DNA of 64,000 nucleotides from Meghimatium bilineatum (GCA_034231615.1 CM067309.1:29467860-29531859), one strand, 5' to 3'; numbered from the stretch's first letter, positions 20,474 to 32,395 are shown. Numbers and translations: made by a program. The notes: a model not told the origin generated them from the sequence alone.

Positions 20474-21710
20474 TGCTGTTCAAAAAAAGAAACGCAACAT
20501 TATTGCAGTGCTAATGGACACCCTATTTCAAATATGTACCACAAGTTTATTTTATGGAATTTATGTTTCAACCTTGGCATGAAGAAGCTTTCAGACTTTA
20601 ACAATGAAATCATGTTCGTTAAATTTGGTTTCACTTTTATTCTTTGCGACTGAGGTCTCCGTTCCAGTATGGTGTATGGCCTCCTCTGGTCCCTATCAAT
20701 GAACGGCATCTTCGTGACATCGATCCGATTAGCCGTTGGATCTGTTGTTGTGTCATGGCTGCCCACTCTTGCCACAGTGCAACAGACAACTGTCGGAGAT
20801 TGGCTGGAGCCACGTCTCGCTGGCGGAGTCATCTGTCGAGTTCATCCCATAAGTGTTCTATGAGGTTCATGTCTGATGACAAGGCAGGTCACGGAATGAT
20901 CTGGACGTTGTTGTCAGCTTGGTGGTGAGTTGTGCCACATGAGATCGAGCGTTGTTATCCTTCTGATAAATCGACCATAAATTGGAAGGACGCAGGGACG
21001 AACAATTTCAGCAACATATCAATCGGCATTCAGACGTCCTTAAATTTGCCCCAGGTCACTTCTTCCCGTGAAGTTGATCGTTTCTTCCCCCCCCCCCTTA
21101 CATCATACACCTCCGCCATCATGTGGAGGAGCCTCATCAACGCTGTTCTGGGCGTAGCGCTCGCTGACTATTCTCCGCCTATCGCCTCTTACAACATGCA
21201 TGGCATGTTATAATGTCGCTATTCTCTTCTCCCCTTCCTTATTATAAACCGATTCACGACACAAGCCACTAGCTCGGTCTGCATTGTCTTCGTTCCATTG
21301 ACAGATTCCGATCATAAAAGAGAGGATGGTCATCATCATCAGTTAAGCGATACGCTGGAGCATAAAAAATGATTCATCACTAAACCAAACCCGTCTCCAG
21401 ACATTCCCAACGGTCCATTGACGGTGCTGGTTCGCCCACCGCAGTTGGTTCCGGCGATGCTAGTGGCTAAGAACTGGACATCTGTAGGGTATTCTAGCCC
21501 AAAGACCAGCGTCGTGCATCCGGTTTCTGAGCATTTGATTTGAAATTCGACGATCTGCTGACATTGAGTGTACTGTGGATGATGCAGATGCAAGTCGATT
21601 CCTAAGGTGACGCAGCCGTGTGAAACGGTCTTCGGCAGGAGTTGTGACTGGGTTTTCCACTGCGCGTTTGGTCTCTCACTGAACCAGTTTGTTGAAATCA
21701 CCTCCAAAGG
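20474..21710 (-). pseudogene. Tc1-like transposase remnant
   Basis: Degraded Tc1-family DDE transposase on the minus strand. From 21660: the N-terminal DNA-binding part RFTRLRHLRNRLA...SNQMLRNRMHDAGLWARI, then RRNQLRWANQHRQW and WFSDESF (first catalytic Asp). It then breaks for an inserted SINE fragment (21175-21343) and resumes ERYAQNSV...DGGGV, DNNVQ (second Asp region), DMNLIEHLWDELDR (catalytic Glu), ANLRQLSVALWQEWAAMTQQ and GTRGGHTPYW. At 20474-20498 stands a terminal-repeat-like TGCTGTTCAAAAAAAGAAAC. The opposite end is missing. Many frameshifts and stops; inactive. Confidence 0.88.
21175..21343 (-). mobile_element. SINE family B fragment inside the Tc1 copy
   Basis: Shares ATCGCCTCTTACAACATGCA, CGCTATTCTCTTCTCCCCTT and the 5' extension up to ATCATAAAAGAGAGGAT with the copy at 19015-19310, about 95% by eye. 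It separates WFSDESFFMLQR from ERYAQNSV of the transposase. Flanks GCGCTCGCTG and GCGATACGCTG may be an eroded duplication. Confidence 0.75.
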
Positions 21711-22357
21711 CGACTAATGGTGATTCTAACCCCGTTAAATTGTCTGGTCGCTACACTTTGTGATTTTCCAGTCTTGTAAGCGTCTGTGAATTTTCAACTG
21801 AATTTATTCCACGACCGTCAATCTTTTATATGTACTTAATAATATGGTCAGAGAGTTTTGTATTCATACATTTTCACGGGATTTTCAAGAGCCAGTCACG
21901 AGTTATTGCCAAAAATGTTGTATCTCTTTCATGACCTCATGAATCATGAGGTTGAGTACAGTTCAGGTAACCACAAGGAATTATGACCAAGTGGATACAT
22001 TCGATACGATGTACAATCAGCGAATATCTTTTATAACAGTAACTCCAAAAAGGTTCATTTTTTAACAGCATATGATAAGCGATAGACATATGACACAAAT
22101 AGGGGGAGACACATAAAATGACAGTGATAAAGCTTACACAGAAATGCATAATATGCTGCCCAAATCAAGAAAAAAACAAGGAAGCAGTAAATGAACGTTG
22201 AATGTGCGAGCAAACTGAGGTGACAAAAGTGCAAGAATCAAGTGCTTCTTACCCTGGTTCCCATCACTTTGGTCTTCCAGGTAATTTAGGAGTGTTATAA
22301 CTGGAACAGTAGACATACTCATGTAGTTAATTATGGCAAATGTTAGTCTATTCACTC
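21711..22357. other. No gene recognised
   Basis: Unique-looking flank of the Tc1 remnant; no second terminal repeat found. Confidence 0.35.
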
Positions 22358-23090
22358 TCTTTCACGGCGTCACACCGTCCACAGTTTTACAGTATCTTCA
22401 TACACTATCTTCACTCTCTTTCACGGCGTCACACTGTCCACAGTTTTACAGTATCTTCATACACTATCTTCACTCTCTTTCATGGCGTCACACTGTCCAC
22501 AGTTTTACATTATCTTCATACACTATCTTCACTCTCTTTCATGGCGTCACACTGTCCACAGTTTTACAGTATCTTCATACACTATCTTCACTCTCACGGC
22601 GTCACACTGTCCAGTTTTACAGTATCTTCATACACTATCTTCACTCTCACGGCGTCACACTGTCCACAGTTTTACAGTATCTTCATACACTATCTTCACT
22701 TTCACGGCGTCACACTGTCCACAGTTTTACAGTATCTTCATACACTATCTTCACTCTCACGGCGTCACACTGTCCACAGTTTTACAGTATCTTCATACAC
22801 TATCTTCACTTTCACGGTGTAACACTGTCCACAGTTTTACAGTATCTTCATACACTATCTCCACTTTCACGGCGTCACACTGTCCACAGTTTTACAGTAT
22901 CTTCATACACTATCTTCACTTTCACGGCGTCACACTGTCCACAGTTTTACAGTATCTTCATACACTATCTTCACTCTCATTCACGGTGTCACACTGTCCA
23001 CAGTTTTACAGTATCTTCATACACTGTCTTCACTCTCTTTCACGGCGTCACACTTTCCACAGTTTTACAGTATCTTCATACACTATCGCT
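22358..23090. repeat. 55-59-bp minisatellite, about 13 copies
   Basis: Units contain TCACGGCGTCACACTGTCCA, CAGTTTTACAGTATCTTC and ATACACTATCTTCACTCTC. Length classes differ by a CTTT insertion; one unit lacks CACAG. The 259-, 206- and 160-residue plus frames are artefacts of this array. Confidence 0.95.
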
Positions 23091-23599
23091 CATTCAGTCT
23101 AGTTACTTTTAAAACGAATAATCTAATTTTGTTTTTGTTGCTAATCTAATTTCTGTTCAATATCTGCTTCAAGATTTCTCCAGAGCATACTATATTTTCA
23201 CTCAAAAATCATTCATAAAAACATATACAGAAAAGCATACATGAAATATCATTAGCATTATGTTAGCCTTATGAATAGAGTTATTCACATCCTGTTCCGT
23301 GTATACCCTGTGCGCTGGTCACACAAAGAGCAACTCATATATGTTGATCCGTTATTTTCATTAGTTACTTTATGTATACTTTGTGTCGCTAGCTAATAAA
23401 AATAAATTGACCAGAAACTGTTGCTGCGATCGTTTTGCCCACCTACTATTATCCATCTGTGGCAATCAACTTTCTTCAGTTTACTGAACCTCTCCTTGAA
23501 GCTGCTGAATCTGTTTTCAATAAGCACTTTCCAGTCCAATCTATTCATGATCTCTTCTTGGAATGTTCCATCATCACAATTGCTAGAGAATGTGGAGTA
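23091..23599. other. No gene; half of a MITE-like element
   Basis: About 23345-23405 (TTTTCATTAGTTACTTTATG, TATACTTTGTGTCG) matches 43943-43980. The rest is unremarkable. Confidence 0.4.
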
Positions 23600-24650
23600 A
23601 TGGGAAAGCTGAACTTCAAATCAAACACATGATCTCTTCTATCACCTCTTCTTCTTCCACCCTCAACTGTTCCTTGAAAGATATTTTTGGAAAGAGAATC
23701 GTGCCTCATCACGTTGCCAAACCACACAAATTTGCGGTGCCTAACCACTGCCAGGGGATGTTCTTGTTGCCCCACTGCCATGGGGTGTTCTTGTTGCCCC
23801 ACTGCCATGGTATGTTCTTGTTGCCCCACTGCCAGGAGATGTTCTTGTTGCCCCACTGCCAGGAGATGTTCTTGTTGTCCCATTGCCATGGGATGTTCTT
23901 GTTGTCCCACTACCATGGGATGTTCTTGTCCCATTGCCATGGGATGTTCTTGTTGTCCCACTACCATGGGATGTTCTTGTCCCACTACCATGGGATGTTC
24001 TTGTTGCCCCACTGTCATGGGATGTTCTTGTTGCTAAATGTCATAAGATGTTCTTGTTTCCCCACTGCCATTAAATGTTCTTGTTGTCTTACTGCCATGG
24101 GATGATCTTGTTACCCCACTACCATGAGATGTTCTTGTTGCCCCACTGCCATGGTATGTTTTTGTTGCCCCACTGCTATTAGATGTTCTTGTTGGCCTGC
24201 AAGAGTATTTATATTGCTTCTCGCGTATAAGTTAGTTTTATGTTCTGCATAATGCATACCTAATATCCGTCTATAGCATTTATTTTCAAAAGTCTGTATT
24301 CTCCTCTCTATTTCTGATGTAATTGTTCAACTCTCACATCCATATAAATTAATGTGTTATAGATATAGATTAATTTACATATTTATATATGTTTATTCTG
24401 CTCTTCCATATGGTTTTTAAGCTGGTCATTGCAGCCGATGCTATTTCAAGTTTAGTCTTTATTCCTTTGGTACTTTTTCCATCCCTGCTTATATAAGAAC
24501 CAAAGTATTTACAAGTATCAACTTCTAGTCTTTGTCCATTCACCCAAATGTTAACAGGGCTCGTGCTGTCATCTCTATTTACCATTATTTCGCTTTTCTC
24601 GATGTTTATTTCCATAACATACGTTTTGCAAGTTTTTGTCAAACTTAGAA
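23600..24650 (-). pseudogene. LINE ORF2 fragment with an in-frame minisatellite
   Basis: Minus strand from 24650: YVMEINIEKSEIMVN, NIWVNGQRLEVDTCKYFGSY, ISRDGKSTKGIKTKLEIASA, AMTSLKTIWKSRINIYKY. After a frame change: LYGCESWTITSEIERRIQTF, ENKCYRRILGMHYAEHKTN and NINTLAGQQEHLIAVG. The 27-bp array follows, repeating GQQEHPMAV, and the LINE resumes in the array's last-unit frame with VRHRKFVWFGNVMRHDSL, SKNIFQGTVEGGRRRG. Relatives, from memory, have a single short linker here (of VGPQEPLLATV type) before the K-RKL-WFGH block. The tail beyond about 23630 is lost. Confidence 0.85.
23754..24190 (-). repeat. 27-bp minisatellite born inside a LINE ORF
   Basis: About sixteen units of 27 bp (some 24 bp), each encoding GQQEHPMAV-like residues on the minus strand. 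Unit-length changes are whole codons over most of the array. I see one stop (TAA for CAA, near 24110) and one single-base deletion (near 24035). Both ends run into LINE coding sequence in frame with the repeat. Confidence 0.93.
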
Positions 24651-25904
24651 GTAGGTTCTTGAAGTTCTTTCTTTCCTCCAGTCATGAGATGAATGCCAAC
24701 AGTGTTATGTGTTATATACTGTTAACTATATCTTGTGTCTGTAAAATGTAAAAAAAAAAAAGTCTTTTTTCGCAAATACCACAAATCCCGTATAAAAACA
24801 TTGGTTACATTTCCTATTCAGTTAGTAGTCATAAAAGAGTATTTCTGACTATAGTAATTTTATTGTGGTTTACGTTCAGTACTTTATCATAGCTTTATGG
24901 ACAATCTGGGTGCACAATTGCTTGAGGGGGATGTGAAACCGGTACGGTCATCCATTGATTTTAATACTACATGTGAACTCTCCATAATCCATATTGTTTT
25001 GAAAGCCTACCATCCTCCATTCTGCATAATTAATTCACACCATCAATTTATATATAATGTTTAAATGTATACTTGTATCTCAATATCTCTATCTCTCTGA
25101 CACCCTCTTCAATTCTACAGTTTGATCACCAGTAATGTGTTTTTCTACTAAGATTTTAGCCAAATATGCAAACAATAGTGTCTAGCAGGAGACGACCATC
25201 AATAAAACCGCATTAACTACACATGTACCCAGCGTGTGCTAATCGATGTATGACTACGGTCACACCAAGACCTAGAAATTAGCAATTTTTAAAGCTCCGT
25301 GGACACTCATTTGTAACAGCATCTACATCCTGTTAACAGAGGATGTGCGAGAACACAAAAAAGAAGGATGCCCCCTCGTGAAAATCAATAATGTTATAAG
25401 AGTCTAACTTAACTTTATGGAATATTTTGTATATAATTTTTTTTTTACTGGCTATACTAGATAATGAGGCTGAAGATGTAGAGCTTATATAAAATTTGCT
25501 CATATTTCAGATCTAGCAACATGCTGGGGGGGGGGGGAGTGTTATAGTAAAAAAATACAACTTTGTTATAAACATAAAGTGCTTTCTTTGGCTGGCGACA
25601 CGTGAGTACCCTCATCCAGTGACGCACACACACGACTATTCTGGAGAAGAATTTCGTATATATTGTGCTTTAAATCCTGGTTATTTTTGTAGCAATCGAC
25701 TCTTTCTGTGACATTTTTACAAGTCCGTTTCAATTCCTTTTGCATACTAGATGTCCATGGTCCAATCTATTTGACATTGTTAACAATAATTATATATCAA
25801 TATATTTATAACGTGTAACTTACAAGCCGATATTCGCGTGCGTGAGTAATAATGACAGTGTCACCGTGACCATGGACAACACAAAGAAACAGGCATTCTT
25901 ATGT
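24651..25904. other. No gene recognised
   Basis: About 1.25 kb, AT-rich and unique-looking. G run near 25525; no coding or mobile-element signal found. Confidence 0.35.
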
Positions 25905-26365
25905 CATGCATTCCATTATTTCCGCGCACTTCGTTGGTGGGCGTTAACAATATTTCTGCGCACTTCATGTGTCGGCGTCTCCATTAATTTCACGCGCTTC
26001 ATTGGTCGGAGTTTTCATTATTTCCGCCTCTCTTCATTGGTCGGCTGTTTCCATTATTTCTGCGCCTTTCATTGGTCGGCGATTCCATTATTTCTGCTCT
26101 CTTCGTTGGTCGGTGTTTCCATTATTTCCGCGCACTTCGGTGGTAGGCGGTTTCCATTATTTCCGCGCTATTCATTGGTCAGCGGTTTCCATTATTTCCA
26201 CGCTCTTCATTGGTCGGCGATTTCATTATTTCTGCGCTCTTCATTGGTTGGCGGTTTCCATTATTTCTGCGCACTTCATTGGTTGGCGGTTTCCATTATT
26301 TCCACACACTTAGGTGTTCGGTGTTTCCGTTGTTTTCATGCACTTCGGTGGTCGGCGTTGACAGG
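25905..26365. repeat. About 35-bp minisatellite, about 13 copies
   Basis: Units contain TTCATTGGTCGGCGGTTTCC and ATTATTTCTGCGC. Contains CATTGG/CCAAT-type boxes in every unit. The three overlapping plus frames are repeat artefacts (unit length not divisible by three). Confidence 0.92.
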
Positions 26366-28119
26366 ATAAAGGTTTATGTAGGTCCCATGGCAGCAACTAC
26401 CGAGGGGATGAAGATAACTCTTCGTGTTCTAAGCCGCAGCAACTATTAGGTTCGGTAGCTAGTTCCCTTCCTTTCTGTGTTAACCGTACCTACGGCACAA
26501 CGTTTATACATAGTGATAAACAAAACAAAACTTAATCTAAATCATGACGTGAAGGCTTGTTTTGATTTTGTCCGTTGGTCTACTGCCGAGGTTCATGGTA
26601 TCACTGTGTTGACCTGACCTCATGATATCTAGTTTCGATTTCTTGACATTCAATCAAATTGATCCCCGTGTGCTTCAGCACTGAAACCTGTGTAATTAAC
26701 TTTAATCCAACATTTATACTCAGTGAGCTCTCAATGTTTTCTGGTCTTCCTAATTCCTGAGTGAAAATGTTTGTCTTCTTGATTAGTGTCAATGTTTACT
26801 CAATCACTTTATTCAACGTTCGCTGACAATCAATTGTGTGGAAGGGTTTAGAAGACAATCTCTAGATCAAACAGTGGTAATCGTTGAACCCAGTCTCTTC
26901 CTCTTCTGTGATCACTCTCTCATAATCAACACGAAATTGTGTCTGATTTTCGCCGGGAAGCGTGAAGTATGGTGTGCAACGATTTAATTTGCGCCATATA
27001 GGCCTGGCACATGAGTTTTCGGCATGCATTTAATTCAGTTAGGCTTGCCTAGCCTATGACAGCCTTCTTATATGTCACCAGGCGACGAGTGTGTGTCACA
27101 TATAGCCAGGACAGTTTATGACCCACTGTGCCCTTGGACTTTGCAGACTAAAACATGTCCCTGGGTGGCAGTTCCCGAGGAGACGGTAAGCATAAATTTA
27201 TTAGATTTGGGTCTACTACGTCTATCTCGTATGAGGTGTTACGATGCCAGTATACTTGTCTCATGTAATGTAACAATTCCATTGTCCCCTGTGTCATCTG
27301 GCACTCGCCTTTCCTGAACTGTGAACATGGTTCCAGTACAGGTGACTGCTCAAACAGTAAAGTTGAGCTAGGGTTGGTTCGCCCTCTTAGCCAAGGTTTC
27401 GTTCACAGACAGTGAACATCTCGTCCAAGCTAGAAGTTATGCACACAATTTTTCTGTGTGCCGAGATAGACTTTGCTTTTTCTCTACCAAACTACGTGCT
27501 ACGGTAAGACGACTGAAAGCTTGTTCCCCGGCATAAACTGTTTTCATTACAATTTTTATTTTCTCACTTATTCTTGCACAGTGCACTGCCCTCTAGCGCT
27601 GTGCTGTCATCGCATGTACTCAACAGACAAATGATACTTTTCCAGAGACTTTCTCACTGTTCTTGCTTTGATCAGCTTTCGGGCATGTCAACCCAGACAG
27701 CTATTCTCTTAAACTGTACTTCGACAGTGTTTTCATTCGGAAAAAGATTTACTCCAAATTCAATAATTTGTATTTCCTGGTTACAAATTTTAAAAAAAAA
27801 AAGAAAAAAAAAAGATTACGACGGACACAGAATATCGAGGATCTGAACATGGTACTGAATAAGGCTGGTCAACTTGCACAGAATCGTGAAGCTTACTGAG
27901 TGGCAGTGATGACAACGTTCTGTAAAGGACATATCACATAGATAGATATTTTTTTTTAAGTCTTTAGAAATAGGCACAACTTTAAACGGAAGTTTTAACC
28001 AAAACTGTTGCCACTCATTCATATTTACACACCCATACGTACACATTTTCACATGCAAACATTACTTTTTCTCTACATAATTTACTTGAACGTGTGCAAT
28101 TCATGTTAACAGCTGCCAT
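26366..28119. other. No gene recognised
   Basis: About 1.75 kb. TTGCGCCATATAGGCCTGGC near 26990 is a short SINE-B-like scrap. An open stretch at 27072-27190 ends in a possible splice donor (GAGACG-GTAAGC), but its protein matches nothing I know. An A-rich run lies near 27790-27812. Confidence 0.35.
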
Positions 28120-28215
28120 TGGTGAGTCATTGAGTGAAATTATTAACAACAAAAGAGACAGGAAGTTATGAAGAAACACGATAGCCTAGGCCACTCAGCG
28201 TGACACTTCATTGAT
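28120..28215 (+). pseudogene. LINE 3'-end scrap
   Basis: AGAGACAGGAAGTTATGAAG...GCGTGACACTTCATTGATCG parallels the LINE end at 19950-20005 (RDRELW-NMIA-RHDT-stop). Too short to say more. Confidence 0.5.
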
Positions 28216-28261
28216 CGAAACAGATAATCATATTTGTTTTTCGTGTACATTCTTCTTTATT

Positions 28262-28392
28262 GTTCGCTCTCAGAATCCTGATGGATCTCTATTTTAGCTG
28301 GACAATGGTCATACTAGAATTCTAGCAGGATGCAGTCCAGACAACGGAGGTGCGTTCTGTCACATTTTTGTGTTGATGACCTGGCACACTTA
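28262..28392 (-). mobile_element. SINE family A copy, degraded
   Basis: The plus text has GTTCGCTCTCAGAATCCTGA, GGACAATGGTCATACTAGAA, TTCTAGCAGGATGCAGTCC and GCGTTCTGTCACATTTTTGT, the complement of the family A 3' half. The 5' part is lost; no duplication seen. Confidence 0.65.
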
Positions 28393-28619
28393 AGCACTCG
28401 TATTAAATATGTTTAGTTTTTACCAATTTCACATCAATAGCATATTGTTAATAGATTAGTCGTGCGTCGCAATTTCTTTATCAGAGTGCTCTCACTGCAC
28501 GCTGACTTCTTTCAGCAATCGTAATGCCAATTACTGTCACAGTTCCTTGACCTGTTTCCAGTGCCAGGGAAGCTATCGAGCTGGCCGCATTCATGCACTA
28601 CGTGCAGTAAATGATCTCA

Positions 28620-28955
28620 CACGCCCATAATATATCTTTCATACTATTGTAAACAATTTTTCACACTTTTATAATGCTAGCTTTCATACATATGTAAACA
28701 ATCTTTCATACGTCGATAATATTAACTATCATTCATATGTAAACGATCTTTCACATGCCCGTAATACTATCTTTCATACATATGTAAACGATTTTTCACA
28801 CGTCCAAAATGCTATCTTTCAAACAATATTTCACACGCCGATAATTTTAACTATCATTCATATGTAAACGATCTTTCACATGCCCGTAATACTATCTTTC
28901 ATACATATGTAAACGATCTTTCACATGCCCGTAATACTATCTTTCACGAATTTTT
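28620..28955. repeat. About 44-bp degenerate minisatellite
   Basis: Eight or so units with CTTTCATACATATGTAAACG and ATCTTTCACATGCCCGTAAT. Middle units are partly deleted. Confidence 0.85.
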
Positions 28956-29284
28956 ACTACTGTCTTTCACACAACTACAACACACACAGCTATTTGTGAT
29001 GATTTTAAAAAAAATTATAATTGGTGCTCTTTCTGTTTCTTTTTTGATAGTGCAATGTGTTACATATTCAACTGGTTCGTGGTGCAATAACTAATATTGT
29101 ATGAGATAACTACATCCAGTGTGCTAACATTCATATCAATATACACTCATTACAGCAGATTCTACCAACTGGACTTTGTGCATTTTTTGCTGTGACAATT
29201 CTAAAGTGTATCAAGCATACCAATTAAACAAGATTCGATACTCCCAGTGAACTGTTGCTACCCATGTGCTAACATGATACTTAC
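28956..29284. other. Intron 3' of the paxillin LD2 exon
   Basis: On the minus strand this starts with GTAAGT, the donor of the LD2 exon. No next exon is seen here; the phase required is 1. Confidence 0.6.
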
Positions 29285-29510
29285 TGTTGCTGCTCTTGTG
29301 GTCAACCTCTGTCATAAACTGGGCAGAATTGAGGTCCAGCAGGAGTTGGTCCAGCTCCGACAAGTTGTTACTGAGAGCTGACATTCTCTCAGCCCTGCCT
29401 CTGGCTTGTGGCCGCTGTTGTTTATCACTGCTGCCGGATAATGAAGATGATGATGATGATGACGGGGTTGATTCTCTTACGTGGAATGTCTGTTGCTCGT
29501 AAACAGGAGC
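29285..29510 (-). CDS. PXN: Paxillin exon containing the LD2 motif
   Basis: Internal coding exon, 226 bp, 75 codons plus one base. Paxillin is a cytoplasmic scaffold of integrin adhesions whose LD motifs bind FAK, vinculin and Arf-GAP partners. The translation opens APVYEQQTFHVRES, then a Ser-rich run (STPSSSSSSSLSGSSD), a basic stretch (QQRPQARGRAER), and NLSELDQLLLDLNSAQ, almost identical to the LD2 motif of known paxillins. The acceptor is TTTTCAG (bases 29511-29512) and the donor is AACA-GTAAGT, phase 1. The phase-0 acceptor fits the phase-0 donor of the exon at 33616-34118. The gene could in principle be a Hic-5/leupaxin relative, but the proline-rich partner exon argues for paxillin. 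No frameshift or stop. Confidence 0.9.
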
Positions 29511-29574
29511 CTGAAAAGTGAAGACAATATTTGTATATAGATATATTATTTGTTGTCGGCAAGATAAGCTGGCA

Positions 29575-30215
29575 TAGTCACGTGTTATCTCACCAGGCAT
29601 GGTCACGTGTTATTTCAGCAGGCATGGTCACGTGTTATTTCAGCAGATATGGTCACTTGTTATTTCAGCAGATATGGTCACTTGTTATCTCAGCAGATAT
29701 GGTCACTTGTTATTTCAGCAGATATGGTCACTTGATATTTCAGCAGATATGGTCACTTGTTATTTCAGCAGATATGGTCACTTGTTATTTCAGCAGGCAT
29801 GGCCACTTGTTATTTCAGAAGATATGGTCACTTGTTATTTCAGCAGGTATGGCCACTTGTTATTTCAGCAGACATGGTCACTTGTTATTTCAGCAGATAT
29901 GGTCACTTGTTATTTCAGCAGATATGGTCACTTGTTACTCAACAGGCGTGGTAACTTGTTATCTCAGCAGTCGTTGTCACTTATCTCAGCAGACATGGTC
30001 ACTTATCTCAGCAGACATGGGCACTTGTTATATCAGGAGACATGGTCACTTATCTCAGCAGACATGGTCACTTATCTCAGCAGACATAGTCACTTATCTC
30101 AGCAGACATGGTCACTTATCTCGGCAGACATGGTCACTTATCTCAGCAGGCATGGGCACTTGTTATCTCAGCTGGCATGGTTACTTATCTCAGAAGGCAT
30201 GGTCACTTGTTAGCG
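29575..30215. repeat. 22-25-bp minisatellite in a paxillin intron
   Basis: About 27 units containing GGTCACTTGTTATTTCAGCA (25 bp), changing after about 29980 to a shorter form, GGTCACTTATCTCAGCAGAC (22 bp). It begins only about 65 bp from the acceptor of the LD2 exon, on the intron side. The 253-residue plus frame is an artefact. Confidence 0.95.
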
Positions 30216-30229
30216 TCAAGTATGGACAA

Positions 30230-31600
30230 CGCCACCAATCGGGCTGCGACATACTGTTGGTCTCACGCAGCTACGAACCTCGTTTTATCTGACATTTTTC
30301 TCCCCACGGTACATGGCCCGCACTAAGGGATCGTGTATTGGTGGCTCGAGGTTCTGTCCGTTGACCGTTGTTCCTATAGATGAGTTAGTGTACAGTGAGG
30401 GCAATACCCACAAAGCGGTTGCGACGTGTGGCTAGCTCATCCTTTTATCATCTTAGGTTTATGCGACCGGTCTCATTTTCCAACACTTCGCCTATAAGGT
30501 ACCTGTCGTTGCGGTTGTGATCTTAGTCCATCTTCCGTCATATTTCACAGGAACTACTGCTACACTGACCTCCACGTACAACGACATTGTGGACAGATGG
30601 CACTTACTTAGTCACCTACGCCGCACCGACTCTCCTCTTCCCCTTACGCCATTATACTGCCTCGCATGCTTTGGATGTAGCTTCGGATCCGCCCCCTTCC
30701 GCGATGGCCTTCTATTCCTGTCTTTTCATTCCCCACCTCCTTTGGTGCCCTTTTCTTCGGCACCTTGCCACATCTCTCTATTTCATCCAGATACCTTCGT
30801 CCGACGCTCTTTCCCGGGATACTCCCCCCCCCCCTCTCCTCTGCCCTCCCTATGTCCTTTTGGACATTTCCCTCCCACTTCAACTTCATTGCGTGACGCA
30901 TCTCCGTTTCGTGGCCGACGTCTATCTACCACTTTCTCTTCTTCTTCTACGCTTCTGCAATTTTCTCCGTTTTATTCTCCTTTTTATATCCTTTGTTATC
31001 TGTCTCTATGGCCATTTGGTTCGAGCCAGGAATTATTTTTAAAAACCCTCTTCTCGTTTTTCGCTTCTACGTTCCTACCTTACGCTTAGGTTCTTGGTCG
31101 CTGTCTATTCTCTTTTCTCCCATCTTCCGTCTTGTTTTTATTTCTTCTTCCTGCATGAGTTTGTTTTTCTTGCCTCCTGCGTCTGTTTTATTGTGGTAGA
31201 CTGCACTATGTCTGGGTTTTTCTTACCTGGCAAGCCTAACACATATGCCTTGTCTATTCATCCGCCACTATTGTCTACTTCCAACTTTAGCCCTACATTT
31301 GTTTCAAGTATCCCAGTAGACAAGACGTACCTGAGCTAAGTTACCCGTTTTTACTCATTATCACTAATATTTAACTATCTTACCTGCATATATCATCACT
31401 GTATTTTCTTTCCACTAGTACCTGCTCCTATTACTCGTCTCTCTCCGCTGCTATATATTTTCCTCCTGCTGCTCGGTCATATGTGCTCTGTGGTTTCTTC
31501 TTCATTCCCGTATGTCCTTGTTGTATTGGCCTCTTTCTCTGCCTCCCTCTGACACTCTCTCATCTGATCTCTCGTACCATCTTTTGCTCTTCCCTTACAT
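30230..31600 (+). mobile_element. Dispersed element, family C, copy 1
   Basis: Aligns by eye with 53590-54870. Shared landmarks in order are CTACGAACCTCGTTTTATC, CCCCACGGTACATGG, CGCACTAAGGGATCGTGTAT, GTTGCGACGTGTGGCT, GTGATCTTAGTCCA, CTTCCGCGATGGCCTT and TTACGCTTAGGTTCTTG. It is pyrimidine rich toward 31600. I saw no transposase, RT or terminal repeat, so the class is unknown; it could be the untranslated end of a larger retroelement. The overlapping long open frames show no domain. Confidence 0.7.
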
Positions 31601-32395
31601 TATGATTGTATGTCTGTAATGTTCATTGCCTGTTGCCACGCATCAGGTAAGAATGTAACAGTAACAAGCTCTGCACTTAGTGTAACAGAAACAACTTGTT
31701 ACCGAAAACATATAGTTGACTGTCTGTCCTGGACAGACTAGTGTGACAGAAAGAAGATCTGCAGCGTCACAATAATTTGCGACGGAAGAAAATGCCTTTT
31801 AGGACTTACTGGAATACTGGTGCTGTGACCAAGTCTAAATCTGTGTAATACTGCTCGACATCAATCAGTTAACCAAAGCACTCCTTCACAAGAATATGAG
31901 GTTTATTTACACAAGTTGATATACATCAATTAATAGCATCATACTCATAAAAGAGGCAAATAAACACTAGTCACAGCTCCCAATCTAGTCTTATTCGAGT
32001 CCGTCCTCAACTCTGCAGACTAATCTTAAATTGTCTGCAAATGGGCAATAATATAATAATCGCCGATTACAAATTACTCTAGCACATCCAGGAATTGTTT
32101 CACTCGGGTTATAAGCTAAGTCTTAGAGATTATACACCGACTAACTATCTGGCTCTGACTATCTCAGCTGCGAGACTAAACTATGACTTGTCTCTCCTGG
32201 GAGACAAGTACTGACTGTCCGTAACAAGCCTGATAGAGACTGACTTCCGACCCGGGGACTGACTACCTGGGGACTACTGACCCTCCAAGCTAAGTCTTTC
32301 TAACTTATCTCTCTCCTCCCAAAAGACTTCCGCCAATCAGAACTTATGGTTTTCTGACTCCGCCTAACCTCTACCACATTTGGTGGTAGGGGTCA
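31601..32395. other. Paxillin intron, nothing recognised
   Basis: Unique-looking. Several short CAGACTA/GACTGACT motifs around 32150-32290 but no clear periodic repeat. Confidence 0.4.

Noticed and set aside
22333..23112. 259-residue plus frame and two overlapping ones
   Set aside because: All fall on the 55-59-bp minisatellite; three frames open at once is a repeat artefact.
27072..27317. Possible host exon ending at GAGACG-GTAAGC
   Set aside because: The translated residues match no family I know, there is no matching acceptor or partner exon, and 27180-27245 resembles repeat text.
29531..30292. 253-residue plus frame
   Set aside because: Translation of the 22-25-bp minisatellite, antisense to a paxillin intron.
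30517..31089. 190-residue plus frame rich in Ser, Pro and Phe
   Set aside because: Low-complexity translation of the pyrimidine-rich part of family C; the second copy does not preserve the frame.
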